A DNA stretch of 64,000 nucleotides from Thelephora terrestris. Its lineage: Eukaryota > Basidiomycota > Agaricomycetes > Thelephorales > Thelephoraceae. The notes under the pieces are model-generated. The model was not told where the DNA came from. It worked only from the letters and a program-made list of their open reading frames with translations, and ran no database searches. Where the stretch lies: the NCBI GenBank assembly GCA_015956445.1, contig WIUZ02000004.1, positions 2,294,001 to 2,358,000 of the forward strand, written 5' to 3'. The number at the start of each line of letters is the position of its first letter. The stretch's first letter is position 1. A program made the translations under genes and the position numbers. Of this stretch, positions 1 to 10,712 are shown one piece after another.

Positions 1-938
1 CTGGTGCATGGGTCGCCATCTCCGGGGTACCAGTAGGGAAAAGGTGTCTGGCCGTTACATACTCTTCTTCCGGGGTCACGGGTACCGGTGCGAATCTTCT
101 TAAACATCTTTTCTGTTGGTGCGATACACGGTCGGGCTAACGACCGATACGTTCGCATGCTCGCTGTGCCCTCGGTGATCGAGCAGTACCAAACACCGTT
201 CTACGGTCCAGGCTCGTGGGGAAGCACATCCTACCTGCATTCCCTTCTATACTGCCACAGAATACAGTCTTGGATTGTATCCTTGATCAAAACTGGATTC
301 AGAATGGTATTTTGCATGTCCTTGATGTGATCAAGTGGAAGGGTCAGGACATCGGCGATTGCGAGACCTTGTTCAGGTGGGCAACTCCTTTCACCTGTGA
401 GAAAACTTACCGACTCGTTTACGTTCTGGTGTCTTGCAGGTTTTGGTGGCGGGATACCCGGATGCAGGAACTTCTCGCCACAAATCCTAACACGATCTCC
501 GAGTTTGCGTGGGCCACGGCTCAACCGAATGGACAGAGTACTTCGACACATATGTTTCCCTACCCCATGACATTCGTCCCGATACCCTATCACTCAAACA
601 CCTCATTACCCAATCTCTTGTCGACGATTATACCCATGGCGAGATCTCCTCGAAGAATATCAATCATCCCTCGCCTTTCGTCTATCCCTAGTGCCACGGA
701 GGGTGAAATGCAGGTCGACGCCCAATCGCCGATCATCGGAGTTAGCCAAGTGCAACGAACAGAAGTGCAGGTTCAATCCGAAGGGCTGTTGTTGTACTTC
801 AGCCAGGCCTCGTACGAGCCTGGTACTAGTCCACTGAGTACTTGGGTTCCGATCCAATTCGAGGGTGTTTCAGTCCTGGATCTGTTTGAGAGGTTCGTTC
901 GCGATCGGCCCCTCCACGGTTTTACGTGCGCATCCTAA
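1..938 (+). CDS. Snurportin-1, 3' part (partial, window edge)
   Basis: Snurportin-1 imports m3G-capped U snRNPs into the nucleus by bridging the cap to importin-beta. The window opens inside the cap-binding domain. Frame 3 reads VPVGKRCLAV (family: CPVGKRALIV). An intron follows, about 83/88-186, with a CTAAC branch near 136. The next exon has LDCILDQNW and VLDVIKWKGQDIGDCET (human LDCIYNE, VLDVMCWRG, CQTDFR). A second intron at 377-439 (63 nt) joins to FWWRDTRMQEL, matching FYWMHSKL. The last part has GLLLYFSQASYEPGTSPL, matching the GLLFYHKQTHYSPGSTPL block, then a stop at 936-938. The N-terminal importin-beta-binding part lies outside the window. A stretch of about 80 residues in the last exon is rich in Ser/Thr/Pro and looks like a lineage-specific insert. 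Identity is seen directly; the first splice donor is uncertain. Confidence 0.88.
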
Positions 939-1787
939 TCGACGCGGGTTTTCCAGGCTTGTACAAAAGAGGTTGAAGATCGGAATGTCAGGAGCAGGTG
1001 CTAATGAAGTGGAAATGGATATCTAGGCGGGCGGGGCAAACGAGGGTATTCGATGGTCTTACGATTATCCCTAGCAAGAGCGCGTGGGTAAACGTGTACC
1101 TAGCAGGTGTGAATGATGGTCAAGTGGCCAAAATTTCTTCCTACGTACATCTTCGGGCCCTAAAATCACCATACGCGGTGTCCTTTTGTCGGCTTGTGTA
1201 GAATGGGGCACATGCCAGTGACCCCGGAAATCTAAATGCTCGCATCCTAGGAAGGCGAATTGTCCCCGGATCAGTGCATAGAAAGTGATCCCTGGCAAAA
1301 GAACAGGTGCAGGTGGATGCAAGCATTGTACAGAACTATGGGTGAAGCCAAGGGCAAGCAAGTATTGATCGTTGCCACGAGAGATTGCGGCCAAATAATT
1401 TATGAACCAGTACTGGGTAATGGGATGAACGTGCGCCGCTTATGTATGCGAGATTCGGTCCCCAGTGTGTGCCTCGGAAACGGAGGCTGACCGTCCAACA
1501 TTCAGCGCCTTACATTCAGTCAAATTTGGCATGAGTCCTGGACCGAAATATATAAAAAACTCAGCTGTAGCGGGACACTGAAAATACCCGCCCGCCTAAT
1601 AGGTGGCGTAAATCGACTAAATTCCAGTGTCGCTATACTTTGCACTCCACGGGCATCATCGCAGATCATAATCGATTATGGTTGCAACCGTGGGAACCGG
1701 AAACGGAACAAACCTCCGCTACTTCACAGTTTAGTCACGACACATCCTGGCTGGGACCACCCAACTTGCCGACCAATCCTTTGTGAC
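939..1787. other. Intergenic stretch, no supportable gene
   Basis: Several short overlapping open frames on both strands look unlike each other and unlike any family I know; none has a start, splice signals and conserved motifs together. A TATA-like run at 1549-1559 (tatataaaaaa) could serve the SAM50 gene, whose ATG is at 1788, but would imply a 5' leader of about 200 nt. Confidence 0.5.
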
Positions 1788-3684
1788 ATGCTTGACCTCG
1801 ACGACGAGAAAGTAGAAGCCCCTCCTCTCCGGCCGCCCTTAGCCAACACCTCATCACCTTCAGAAAAGGACCTCAGCGATGACTTGGAGAGGATTCGGAA
1901 GTGGCAGGAGGAGCGGATTGCCAGGAGACTCCGGGGGGAGTACGAGTCTTCCGTTATGCTTTTGACTGAACTTGTACGCATTTTCGCGAACGGTCAAAGC
2001 GCGTTGATTTATGTTCGCGTTTTCAGATTCAGAACAACTCTTCCACTCCTTTACGCATCGCGTCTGTGCGGATTGAAGGCGCCGACCGTACAAGAAAGTC
2101 CTTCCTTGGTTCGATCGTCAGACACCACATAGGGGACCCATATACCCACGATGAATCTACCCTACAAACCGTACTACTCAAGGCCCGTAACATCGGACAT
2201 ACCTTGCAAGAAACTGGCCTGTTTCACCATGTGAACGCAACCCTCGAGCCCACCCGCGACGTGACTGCGCCCGTGCACGATGTAGACCTTGTGTTCAAAA
2301 CCAAGGAGAGGGGCCGTTTACAGCTCAAGACCTCGACAGAGTTTGGAAATCAAGAAGGCAGCGCCGTATGTAGAATTCCGTGCTTCTTTCTGATCTGATT
2401 CCATCGGTTTATGCTGGCTTTCCTAGAGCGTCGTGGGTCGACTGCGTAATGTCTTCGGAGGCGCAGAGGTTCTAGAAGGCCAATTGTCCTTTGGAACTTT
2501 AACCAAAAGGTCCTTCCATGCTGCATTGACGGCCCCTCTCAATCCCACATTATCAACACACGGTGCTCTATCGATTTTCGGAATGGAACGTGATAACTCT
2601 GCTTTTGCTAGCTCCTCGGAGACTTTGAGAGGGCTGAAGGCGACTATCAGGGTGAGCTAGGTTAGAATCACACCTGATGCTGATTCACACATCCTCACCT
2701 CTCTTTTGTTACCCAGACAGAGAATAACGGGTCGCACGAGCTTGGTTATGAGGCCGTATTACGCCACGTTGGAAACCTTACATCCACGGCTTCTATGAGG
2801 TACTCTCTCAGTTTTTGATATTCTGGTCAGCGTTGACAAAAACCAAGCATTCGTCAAGCGGCTGGCACGTCCGTGAAATCTTCAATATTCCACAACTGGA
2901 CAAGGAACACTCGTGACGACGCAATCATGGCGACCAAGGGAGAATACGTGAAACTATCGCACGAGTTTGCTGGAATCGGTGGCGACGCTTCGTTTTATAA
3001 GGCCCAGTCGGAGACCGTGATTTCGCGTAGAATAACTTCTAACGCCGTACGTAACTTGTTTTACCCTCCTTTTTGTGGGAGCCCTCACCTCCATTTCGTT
3101 AGTGCTTGTCTTTTTCAACCCGGGCCGGAGTCCTGTGGAGCTTGCTGCGTCCCACATATATCTCTGATCGGTTCCAGCTGGGAGGATCTACGAGCGTGCG
3201 CATGTTCCGGAATAATAGCATGGGACCTCGGGATGGGGGTAAGTGATTTGGTCTTCATCCTCTGTTGTCTCGTTTTGGAACTCATTTTGTCTGTATCCAG
3301 TGGATTCCCTGGGTGGAGAATTATACTGGGCAGCCGGTCTGAGCTTGATCTCGGATTTCCCCAGGAAGTCGCATTGGCCGGTGAAGACCCATTTGTTCCT
3401 CAATGCAGGGCGGCTAGACAACATTGACAAAGGTGAGCTCATTCCGCGACCGTCACTTTTCCATTGTTACTGACCATAGCCGATCGGTTTCCGTGCTAGC
3501 CAAGTCGCTTGCTTCGAACGTGCAAGAGTCCATTTCCCGGCCATCAATATCTGCCGGATTGGGGATAGTATACAAGTTTGATCCATTGAGGGTGGAGGTA
3601 AATTTCGGAGTGCCTTTGGTTGCCAGCAAGAGTGATGGTCACCGGAGGGGTTTCGAAGTCGGGATCGGAGTCAACTTTCTATAG
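1788..3684 (+). CDS. SAM50: SAM50/TOB55, mitochondrial outer-membrane beta-barrel assembly protein
   Basis: Core subunit of the SAM complex, which inserts beta-barrel proteins into the mitochondrial outer membrane. Eight exons by my model: 1788-1973, 2027-2364, 2427-2651, 2717-2799, 2848-3046, 3103-3238, 3301-3432, 3500-3684. The N-terminal acidic/coiled stretch is followed by a POTRA-like region (RIASVRIEG, DLVFKTKERGRL). The Omp85 barrel follows, with NTRDDAIMATKGEYVKLSHE, then the family signature FQLGGSTSVRMFRNNSMGP (usual LGGPTSVRGFR), then GGELYW, and the C-terminal strand FDPLRVEVNFGVPL ending in VGIGVNFL. A terminal aromatic/hydrophobic strand is the expected beta-signal. The start is the first ATG in frame. 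The gene looks intact. Neighbours are unrelated. Confidence 0.93.
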
Positions 3685-3963
3685 AACAAAAGGGCATGGG
3701 CGCTTGTAGACACTGGTAGTAGGTTTTGATCACACTGCGCCTCTCTCGTCTTCACACTGTTCGCGCCTTTGTTCGCTCGTGTTCCTGTGCAGAAGGTTCT
3801 ATTGTTTGTGTGGCGACCGGCATATACCACTTTGAATTGGTCATGTTCGGCATGTCTACTAACGAGTGGCTAGATCAGGTCATTCCTTTGTGCGAGCATG
3901 GTCAACCAGACTTCCATCAGCCGTGACCGCTCCTGCGTGGTGTCGCTGCAAGTAGGATCCGAC

Positions 3964-3971
3964 TATATAAG
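3964..3971 (+). promoter_or_regulatory. TATA box of the 4048 gene
   Basis: tatataag, 84 bp upstream of the ATG at 4048, at a normal distance for a TATA box plus short leader. The rest of 3685-4047 shows no coding sequence. Confidence 0.55.
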
Positions 3972-4047
3972 GGATCGTGGTGTTTAGAGAAGTCTACAAT
4001 CCGCCTCCCCAGAATCACCCCTCCCCCTCGCTCACGACCTCTTCACA

Positions 4048-4690
4048 ATGTGCTATTACCAACCAATATTGTACGAATGCCCAACATGCCATAACGTGGT
4101 CGGTCGAGGAGGACAAGACAGAGAATGCAAAGATTACATCCAAACACGAGACAGAGAGATGGCAAGGATGTACAGGTGGCGAGAGGGTAGCCGGGAACGA
4201 GCTCCCCCGACCCCGTTCATCTTTGGTTGGTGTCAGAAGTACGGGAGGACGGAGAAGGATCCGGTCACCGTTGTATCCGACAAGGCATGCGAATCTTGTA
4301 TAGATGCGAGATGGAGCGGAGAAAGTAACCATCCGTCGCCTTCAGACAGCGAGGCGAGCACCAGCTTTGGGCGCGATGGGTTGCTGTGGCCTGGAGTGCA
4401 TGCCCCGCTCACTCCGTTGACCTCGATCGAAGACGAACTTGATCGCGATAAGATGGAGCTCGACTTCCCGATGCAGAGCGGACCTGGTAAGTGACCTCTT
4501 CTCCAGACGTCTGTATGGCGTTTTGACCTCTCCTTGTGTAGTTAAATCCCAGGAGCGACAAATCCGGCAGTCCGAAAGGATCCGAGCGAGGGAGGAGAAG
4601 AAGGCAGGAGTGGCAGCGACTCAACACCGAACAACGGGCGCGGGCGCGGAGCAGACGAGAGGCAGACCCACATCGAGCCGGCGGAAATGA
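4048..4690 (+). CDS. Small Cys-pair protein of unknown function
   Basis: Two exons, 4048-4486 and 4542-4690, joined across a 55-nt intron with GTAAGT donor, giving 195 residues. The first residues carry spaced cysteines: CYY near the start, then CPTC at about residues 11-14, a further Cys near 27, and CESC at about 89-92. This suggests a small zinc-binding fold, but no known finger pattern fits exactly. The C-terminal exon is Arg/Lys/Glu-rich and probably helical then disordered, ending SSRRK. A TATA box lies 84 bp upstream. Short proteins with an N-terminal CPTC-like element and a basic tail are common among unnamed fungal proteins, but I do not recognise a named family. Function unknown. 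Confidence 0.6.
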
Positions 4691-5564
4691 GCGCGCCTCG
4701 CCACGCACGTTTCTACTTCCCCCCCCTGCACACACATTTTCAGTACATATCATTTGGATTTTACACGTGCATAATACCGTTGTATACCGTTTTCGTAGAC
4801 CGAGCGATTTTTCCCCCACGAGAAAACCGTGGGTTAATGACAAGTGTTGGTTTGTTTGGACCCGAAATCTTCAGAGCGCGGGGGCAGCCGAGCGGTCGAC
4901 TTTGCGAGTTGACTCCGACCATGGGACATCTACAGTTTGTGTACCACGCCTCAGCCGAGTTGCACACCGTTTGTCTTTGCACCGGTGGGCGCTGCGGTCG
5001 CTAGGGTACGACTTTGAGCCAGGGCATCGCACCTGACAACACGTATCACATGGAGCAGCTCACCAAGTTTGAAGGGTCGTACACGAATGTTTATTCTTGT
5101 CATCGCGCTGGCAGTCATGCTGACAGTCGGCCCTTACAGTGGTTACACGAGGTTTCTCCAAATATGGGCGGAAACGAACTCATCGCTCGTTTCCTTCGTC
5201 GCACGCCTTTGGACCCGAATCTGGCTGCTTTTTCCGATATGGCTCTATCACTGCAGAGACAACAAAGCTGCGGATTGAGCCTCTCGGATCCAAGTTATTC
5301 TGCCGTGCTGTGTCTGGTTTCCTTCGAGTTGCTAACAAAACCCTGTGCTCGGACGATGGCCGCCCTCGTTGAAGGACCTGTTTGGGATGGTCCTCCATCA
5401 CGGAAGCTGAGAGCTTTTGGCGGCTTCCCATCAGCTCTTCCGCACCTCGAGTGTCCTGGCGAAAATATGACGACTTTACAACATAATCCCTCATTCTGAG
5501 CTTTGTGTAATATCATGTACGAGCCGTCCGGTCGGAGTGGGGGTACTGTGAAATAGTCCAGCCG
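4691..5564. other. Intergenic stretch between convergent genes, no supportable gene
   Basis: Open frames exist on both strands (the longest plus-strand one at about 5014-5499), but they overlap each other, lack recognisable motifs and show no consistent splice chain. Nothing assigned. Confidence 0.45.
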
Positions 5565-7505
5565 CTAGGTTTCTACCGCTTGGCGCGCCTCTAATGCGTT
5601 CTCGACGTCACCGGAGGCGAGGGTGTGCGCGACGTTGACGGCATTGAAACTTGGCTCTCCCTTTCCGGCACGGGACTCTATGCTGCTCACCCTCGCCGGA
5701 GGTTCTGACAGTGCCTCATCCACCCTCTCCATCTCTACTTCAACATCGACGATGTCGCTCCCCACCCCAAGCGGAAAGTCCAGCTCTTTCCTCGTGAGCT
5801 TCCATTTCTTCCTTCCTTCTCCTTCTGCGAAGTGGAACGCAGGGATGAACCAAAACCAGCCCATGAAGATCTACCGCGCCCAACGCTTGAGCGAGGGGCG
5901 TAAACTGTGGCTCACAAGGACTCACTTGACCGGCATAGAGCTTTGCTCTCAACTCGCGATTTGCATCGACAACTATACCTTCCGCTCCCTCGCCAAAGAC
6001 CTCGGTAGTAACATCGTTCACAGAGGTTGTCTCCGACTTGATCTCCAGGCTTTCCAGTTCCCTGTCATCACTTGCAATGGCTTCCTTGGTCTTTACCCAC
6101 TTCTCGTCCGTCAGGGGTTTCGTGACATACGTGATGACCTTCCCAAGATCCTTCGTATCTTCCCCCTGTGCACTAGCCGACATTCCCATCCTCGCAAAAG
6201 ACCTCACCATCTTCTTTTCGTCCCACTTCGTCGAATTGAAAACATCTGTCAACAAGTCATCCCCCATAGAGCCACTTCTAAGTTCCATGTGTCCGCCTTC
6301 ATCCCGTGTATGACATTCCCGTGACTCGAGAAGTTCTGCCAGTTCGTCATCGTATCGCGCCAGAGATACCCAAACTTCACCTTTGCCCTTGAACTTTTTC
6401 TCGCTCGTGCGATCTAGGATGGCGTTGGTCGCCCTGATGAGTTGATACTTGACAGTTGAAGCTTCCTTCATCCGCAACGTGATCGAGGTTATGAGAACTT
6501 TTGGATGCGGTTTGTCTACCCAAAAGTGTGGAGGAGCTCGATGCGACAGCAGTAGCGACCAATAATGTAGCCACCGTCTTTGACTTGGAATACTAACGCC
6601 CTGCTTCCCTTTTCCGCCTGGGGCGGGCGCTTTCATCCTCTTGGACGAGTGAAGTTCGAGAACATTTGTGAGTATTTCTGACGCAGTTCTGCGTCCCTCC
6701 CCTTCACCCGAGCTCGTTGCGTTATTTTCCGTAGGATGGGTAGACTCGTAGGCCTTCTGGGTTAACGGTACGGAAGGATCATCGGTGGGCATAGCCGACA
6801 TGAGTGCTTCGACTTCAACCTCCGTCCATTCTTCCGTTTCTTTCTTCTTTGCTGCGGGGATAACATCGTCGGTTGACATAAGATATGAGCAGGCCATCGT
6901 CCCCGACCGACCCTTTCCGGCTGCGAAAATTCCACTGTGATTCGAGGTTGTCGGCGAAGGGTGTTTCAAACTTACCCTTGCAGTGTAGCACAACCACCCG
7001 ATCTCTGGAACCATCAAGATACGAGTGCATTTCCCTCGTGGCAAGAGGGAGGATGGCAAGCGGAGGTACGCTGCATCCGGCTTCAGAAGGCAGACAGCCG
7101 TGGGATTTCGTCTAAAACTCACTGATGGTCTGGGAATGGGTACCTGCTTACGCGGCCCTCGAAAACCGAGGAGGGGTAGGAATTTTCCGCCACAGGACAG
7201 AAGTTGAACACCCAGTAGTTGTCTCCGTGGCGTGTATCTAGAAACCTCTTCGCGTCTTCGCGTTTGTTTCTGTAGAGGCCTTCCAAGCCGGACGCAGGGT
7301 AGCCCATGACGATCACCCGATCCGTAATGTAGACGAGATCTTCGGTGATGCGAATGCGATTGGGGTTTCACCAATATCATTGAAGGGATGAGACCTGTTT
7401 TCAAGGTAATCCTAAGTGCCGAGGCTCACCTAACTCGAGATCCAACTTCTCATCTTTGAATCTCGCTTTGTCACCAGACACGAGTCGTCTCACGAAGTCG
7501 GTCAT
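5565..7505 (-). CDS. PTEN-type phosphoinositide 3-phosphatase
   Basis: Dephosphorylates PtdIns(3,4,5)P3 or related lipids, opposing PI3-kinase at membranes. Five exons: 7430-7505, 7123-7339, 6976-7070, 5926-6920, 5565-5870; phases agree and give 562 residues. The N-terminus reads LDLVYITDRVIVMGYPA (human LDLTYIYPNIIAMGFPA) and then YWVFNFCPVAE. The P-loop HCKAGKGRSG is rebuilt across an intron; the catalytic Cys and Arg and both Lys are present, with Ser where human has Thr. An acidic, low-complexity insert of about 80 residues separates the phosphatase from the C2-like domain, which starts near RGVSIPSQRRW-like residues (here QGVSIPSQRRW) and ends with MGWFWFIPAFHF and KELDFPLGVG. It is close to fungal PTEN homologues (TEP1). 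No PDZ-type tail is evident. The gene is intact. Confidence 0.93.
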
Positions 7506-9262
7506 GGTTAGGGGGGGAGCTTGCAGTCGGTGATGTCACTCACCTGAGCCTCGCGAGAGTGGGAGTGGCCGACGATCAATCGATCACGGGGGAGTCCATC
7601 ATGGTGCCTGTGGCGAACCAGGAATCCTCGATGGAATTTCACAGAATCAATTCCGAGCCTGATTATCGTTTTGAGTGGTTTACCGTGCGAATTTGTTTGA
7701 CACGGGCCAGCTCTCCATCTGACCGTTTAGACATCCGAGTACCTGGAGGCCTAGGAGTACTTGCGTCCTCTGTCTTTAGCCTGGCTTCACACTGTGGCGA
7801 GTAGATGCACCTTTCACTCGATAACGTATCTTCAGTTGAGTTTATCGACGAGGGGAGATTTCACAACATGTAACGTAGGTATTCCTACCCCCCTAAAATA
7901 AACCAGTGCTCGAGAGAAAAACAAAAAGAGAAGCGATGAGCCTATCCGCGCAGCAGTGCACCAACTACTTCTAATCAGAACACATCTTCTCCCACATATC
8001 ATGGGGCGTGGGTGCTACAAAGCGTGCCCATTTCGTCAGACAATACATTCTCAAAGACACGGGCTCGGACGGGGACATGGGATCGTACATTCTCGAACTT
8101 TCCGAACCTAAACTCGGCTCCAGGCTTCCATTATCAGTCGCCTGTCCCCCGGGTGCCGCGAGAGATTTACATCGGGTTTGTTGGCCACGAAGGACGCGGG
8201 CGTTTCATGTGTTCTTTGATGGTCTATCCAAAATCGAGGAACATGACCCAGGTTGACTCGGACGTGATGCCCCCGTCCCGTTCTAGGAAAGCGACCGTCC
8301 AACTGAAGGCTTCGACTAGGAATTGACACCGCCAAAGCTTGAGCTTGAAGCATTGGATTCGGCCGCATCGCTCAGCTTTAACCTTGGGAATTACGGCCCG
8401 AAGGCTTCGAAGTGTGGGAACCGCTCCGCCACAGATTCATTGATACTGTATTGATCAACTAGTATGTGTCGGTATCCAAGTCGTGTTTGATGCATGTTCC
8501 AAGTAAGTGAAGACGCTTTGAACTACCATATCGGTCGAGGAAATTGCGAGTCATTGCAACCCTCCGGGAATTCCAAAACCTAGTATAGCAGAGGTGGCAG
8601 TGTGATGTTAGTAGGGTTCTCGGCGGCCATCAGTACGATGGTCCTCCCTCTGAACCAAAGCTGACGCTCAAGGTCTCTAGGAAGTATTTCTCGAGGGGTT
8701 GATTCCTGGAGTCCCGTCTCAGAGTCCAGAAGAAACAATAGCCCCTTTCCAAGAAGGTTTGGGTGAAATCTTCAACATAGATGCGCGTGGGCCGAATGGA
8801 CGTGGACCGAGTCGACGAGTGTCGATCGACCGAATTCGTCGTTGATCTGGGGCACCCCAAAGAATTGTAGCTAGTGTTATTCCCGCAGCCATTGGCCTCG
8901 TGTCATCAGCATGGGCTGTATCTGAACAATCAAATCGCATTCACCTGCCCTGCCCAATTTATTAGCTCTCCCACAAAAACGGGGGCAATTTAAACGGCTT
9001 ACACCAAAGGTGAGTGAGGAGACTAGACCTTGTCCTGCGCAGTATTCGGCATGTGTACATTGATGTCCTCGAGCGAGGACGCGTCCTGATTGTAAATGTC
9101 ACGGAAGCCGAAAAGAGCGTTGGGGCAGTGTCCTCATACAGAACGATACGATCCCTGTAAGAGTCAAGAGACCAGCCTCAATCCAGGGAATCTATAAAAG
9201 GGCGACCTCTGCGGATGCAGAACAAGATAAGACCCCTTCAACACCCCGAACGAAGTCTCACC
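7506..9262. other. Long stretch without a firm gene; possible minus-strand exons
   Basis: About 1.75 kb between the PTEN start and the next gene. Open frames at 8008-8330 (+) look partly protein-like in two frames. On the minus strand 8580-8771 and 9023-9133 are open and read like ordinary protein, but no ATG, donor and acceptor chain links them. I assign no gene. A TATA box near 9193 belongs to the gene at 9263. Confidence 0.4.
9193..9200 (+). promoter_or_regulatory. TATA box of the 9263 gene
   Basis: tataaaag, 63 bp upstream of the ATG at 9263, which sits in the favourable context caccATGc. This is the clearest core promoter in the window. Confidence 0.65.
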
Positions 9263-10712
9263 ATGCAAGACAACAGTTACAGCGATCGTTTCCAGCACCA
9301 GCGTACGCGCCGTACCAGCCATCTTTGCAAAGGCACTTGACTGACGATATGCGTAGTATGGGATTCTCCGGACCCAAACTTTCTTTTCTGGTCTGGCCCA
9401 CCAGAGACCAATTCTCGGTATGAGGCTCGCGAGTTCGTGGACGGTCACGACGCGCTTGGCGCGGCGGTGGAAGCATCACCTGAGTTATCGGCGTACTTCG
9501 CATCTATCTACGGACCCGAGACGCAGGTACAACCGCACCAAGTCACCGCGTCTGAGTACGCGTTGTATCAACCAGCCGAAAGTCCCGATGGTCTTCCTCC
9601 CGTGACACAAGATTTGAACCCGCCCCGGGCAGGCGGGTGCATCACCGCCCGAGAGGAGATGTTGCTCGGACTTGAGAGCTCCGAATTTTTCTTCAGGTGT
9701 GCAATACATCAGGGAGGCCCGGCCCATCTAACAATGAATGGCAGTCCGGGATCATCCCAAGTGAGTCATCCGTACCTCTGTGCAGAGGTTTGTCATTGTA
9801 CAGTCTTCGCGGCGGACTGGTATTGACACGATGAGTTAGAGAATTAACTTTCAAGTCGATACCCACCTTCAACATAATTCGGTCAATCTTCGACCGACAG
9901 TCTCAACCGATCGACATCATGTTGCCGACAATATCGTCGAGCGACACAACAAGTCTACTATATCCCCATCTGGATGGGGACCACCCCAAACCTAAAGGTA
10001 AAATAAATCAACACGAGAGTGCCCATTCTATGGGAACGGATACAGATAGTGAGAGCAAAAACTTACCTTGCTATCAAAAATCTTGACATTGACGTTTCGC
10101 CCAGATTCAAGGCTCGAAAAGCTCGAAAAGGTAGAAAAGCGCAGTTCTCTCACCTCGGATCGCGGCTAACACCTTTCTTAGGATAGTGAGCGTCACCAGA
10201 AATCTAGAGAAGAGGAACATATGTACATGCAAAGGCTGAAAGCCGTCTTCGGACAAAATACCTCCAAGTATAATTTGGTGTACAACGGCAAGTCTTCCCT
10301 CATTTCCACCGACAGCGTAAACATCCTGATCCGCGATGTCACTAGGAGGACAGATGCTGGGCATCCCCATCAAACCAAAGGCGCCTAAGAGGAAACTGGC
10401 GACGCGTGCGCGTGAAAACGCGATGACAAAAGAGGAAAAAAAGAATCAAAGAAAAGAGTCAAAGAAGAAGGCAGCGATTAAAGACAGAGAAATGATGAAA
10501 GTGGCATTGGACACCATTGCGAAGTTTTTCGAGATGAGGAAAGCGACCTCTCTCGAAACACTGGCCGTTCTCGCAGAAGCCGGTGAGTATCATCGGAAGA
10601 GTGATTAATCTGAGTATGGTGAGCTGAGATGCCGCGACTTGCAGTAACTTTACACCAGGAGAAGGCGCACCGAAGCAGCTACGGAAATGTAGCCATTCCA
10701 CCAAGTTCCTAA
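9263..10712 (+). CDS. Multi-exon protein of unknown function, coiled-coil and Lys-rich C-terminus
   Basis: I do not recognise a family. Exons that join in phase: 9263-9302, 9357-9696, then a short exon 9745-9760 (or its read-through, also in frame), an exon from about 9901 to 10004, an exon near 10110-10135, an exon from 10182, an exon from about 10354, and a last exon ending at 10712. The N-terminal 120 residues are hydrophilic with aromatic clusters (FLFWSGPPE, ELSAYFASIYG). The middle is charged and likely coiled (RLEKLEKDSERHQK). A strongly basic block follows (KPKAPKRKLATRAREN, then many Lys), suggesting nuclear targeting or nucleic-acid binding. A TATA box is upstream. The 10278-10353 intron is the weakest junction: the alternative donor at 10317 would leave only 37 nt. 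Overall size is near 290 residues. Confidence 0.5.

Noticed and set aside
4887-4930. Stretch resembling a tRNA D-arm start (gccgagcggtcg)
   Set aside because: No T-arm consensus (GTTCGA) and no consistent cloverleaf nearby.
5740-7404. A single uninterrupted 554-codon minus-strand frame
   Set aside because: Its N-terminal part runs through introns of the PTEN gene; the spliced model joins conserved motifs that this frame breaks.
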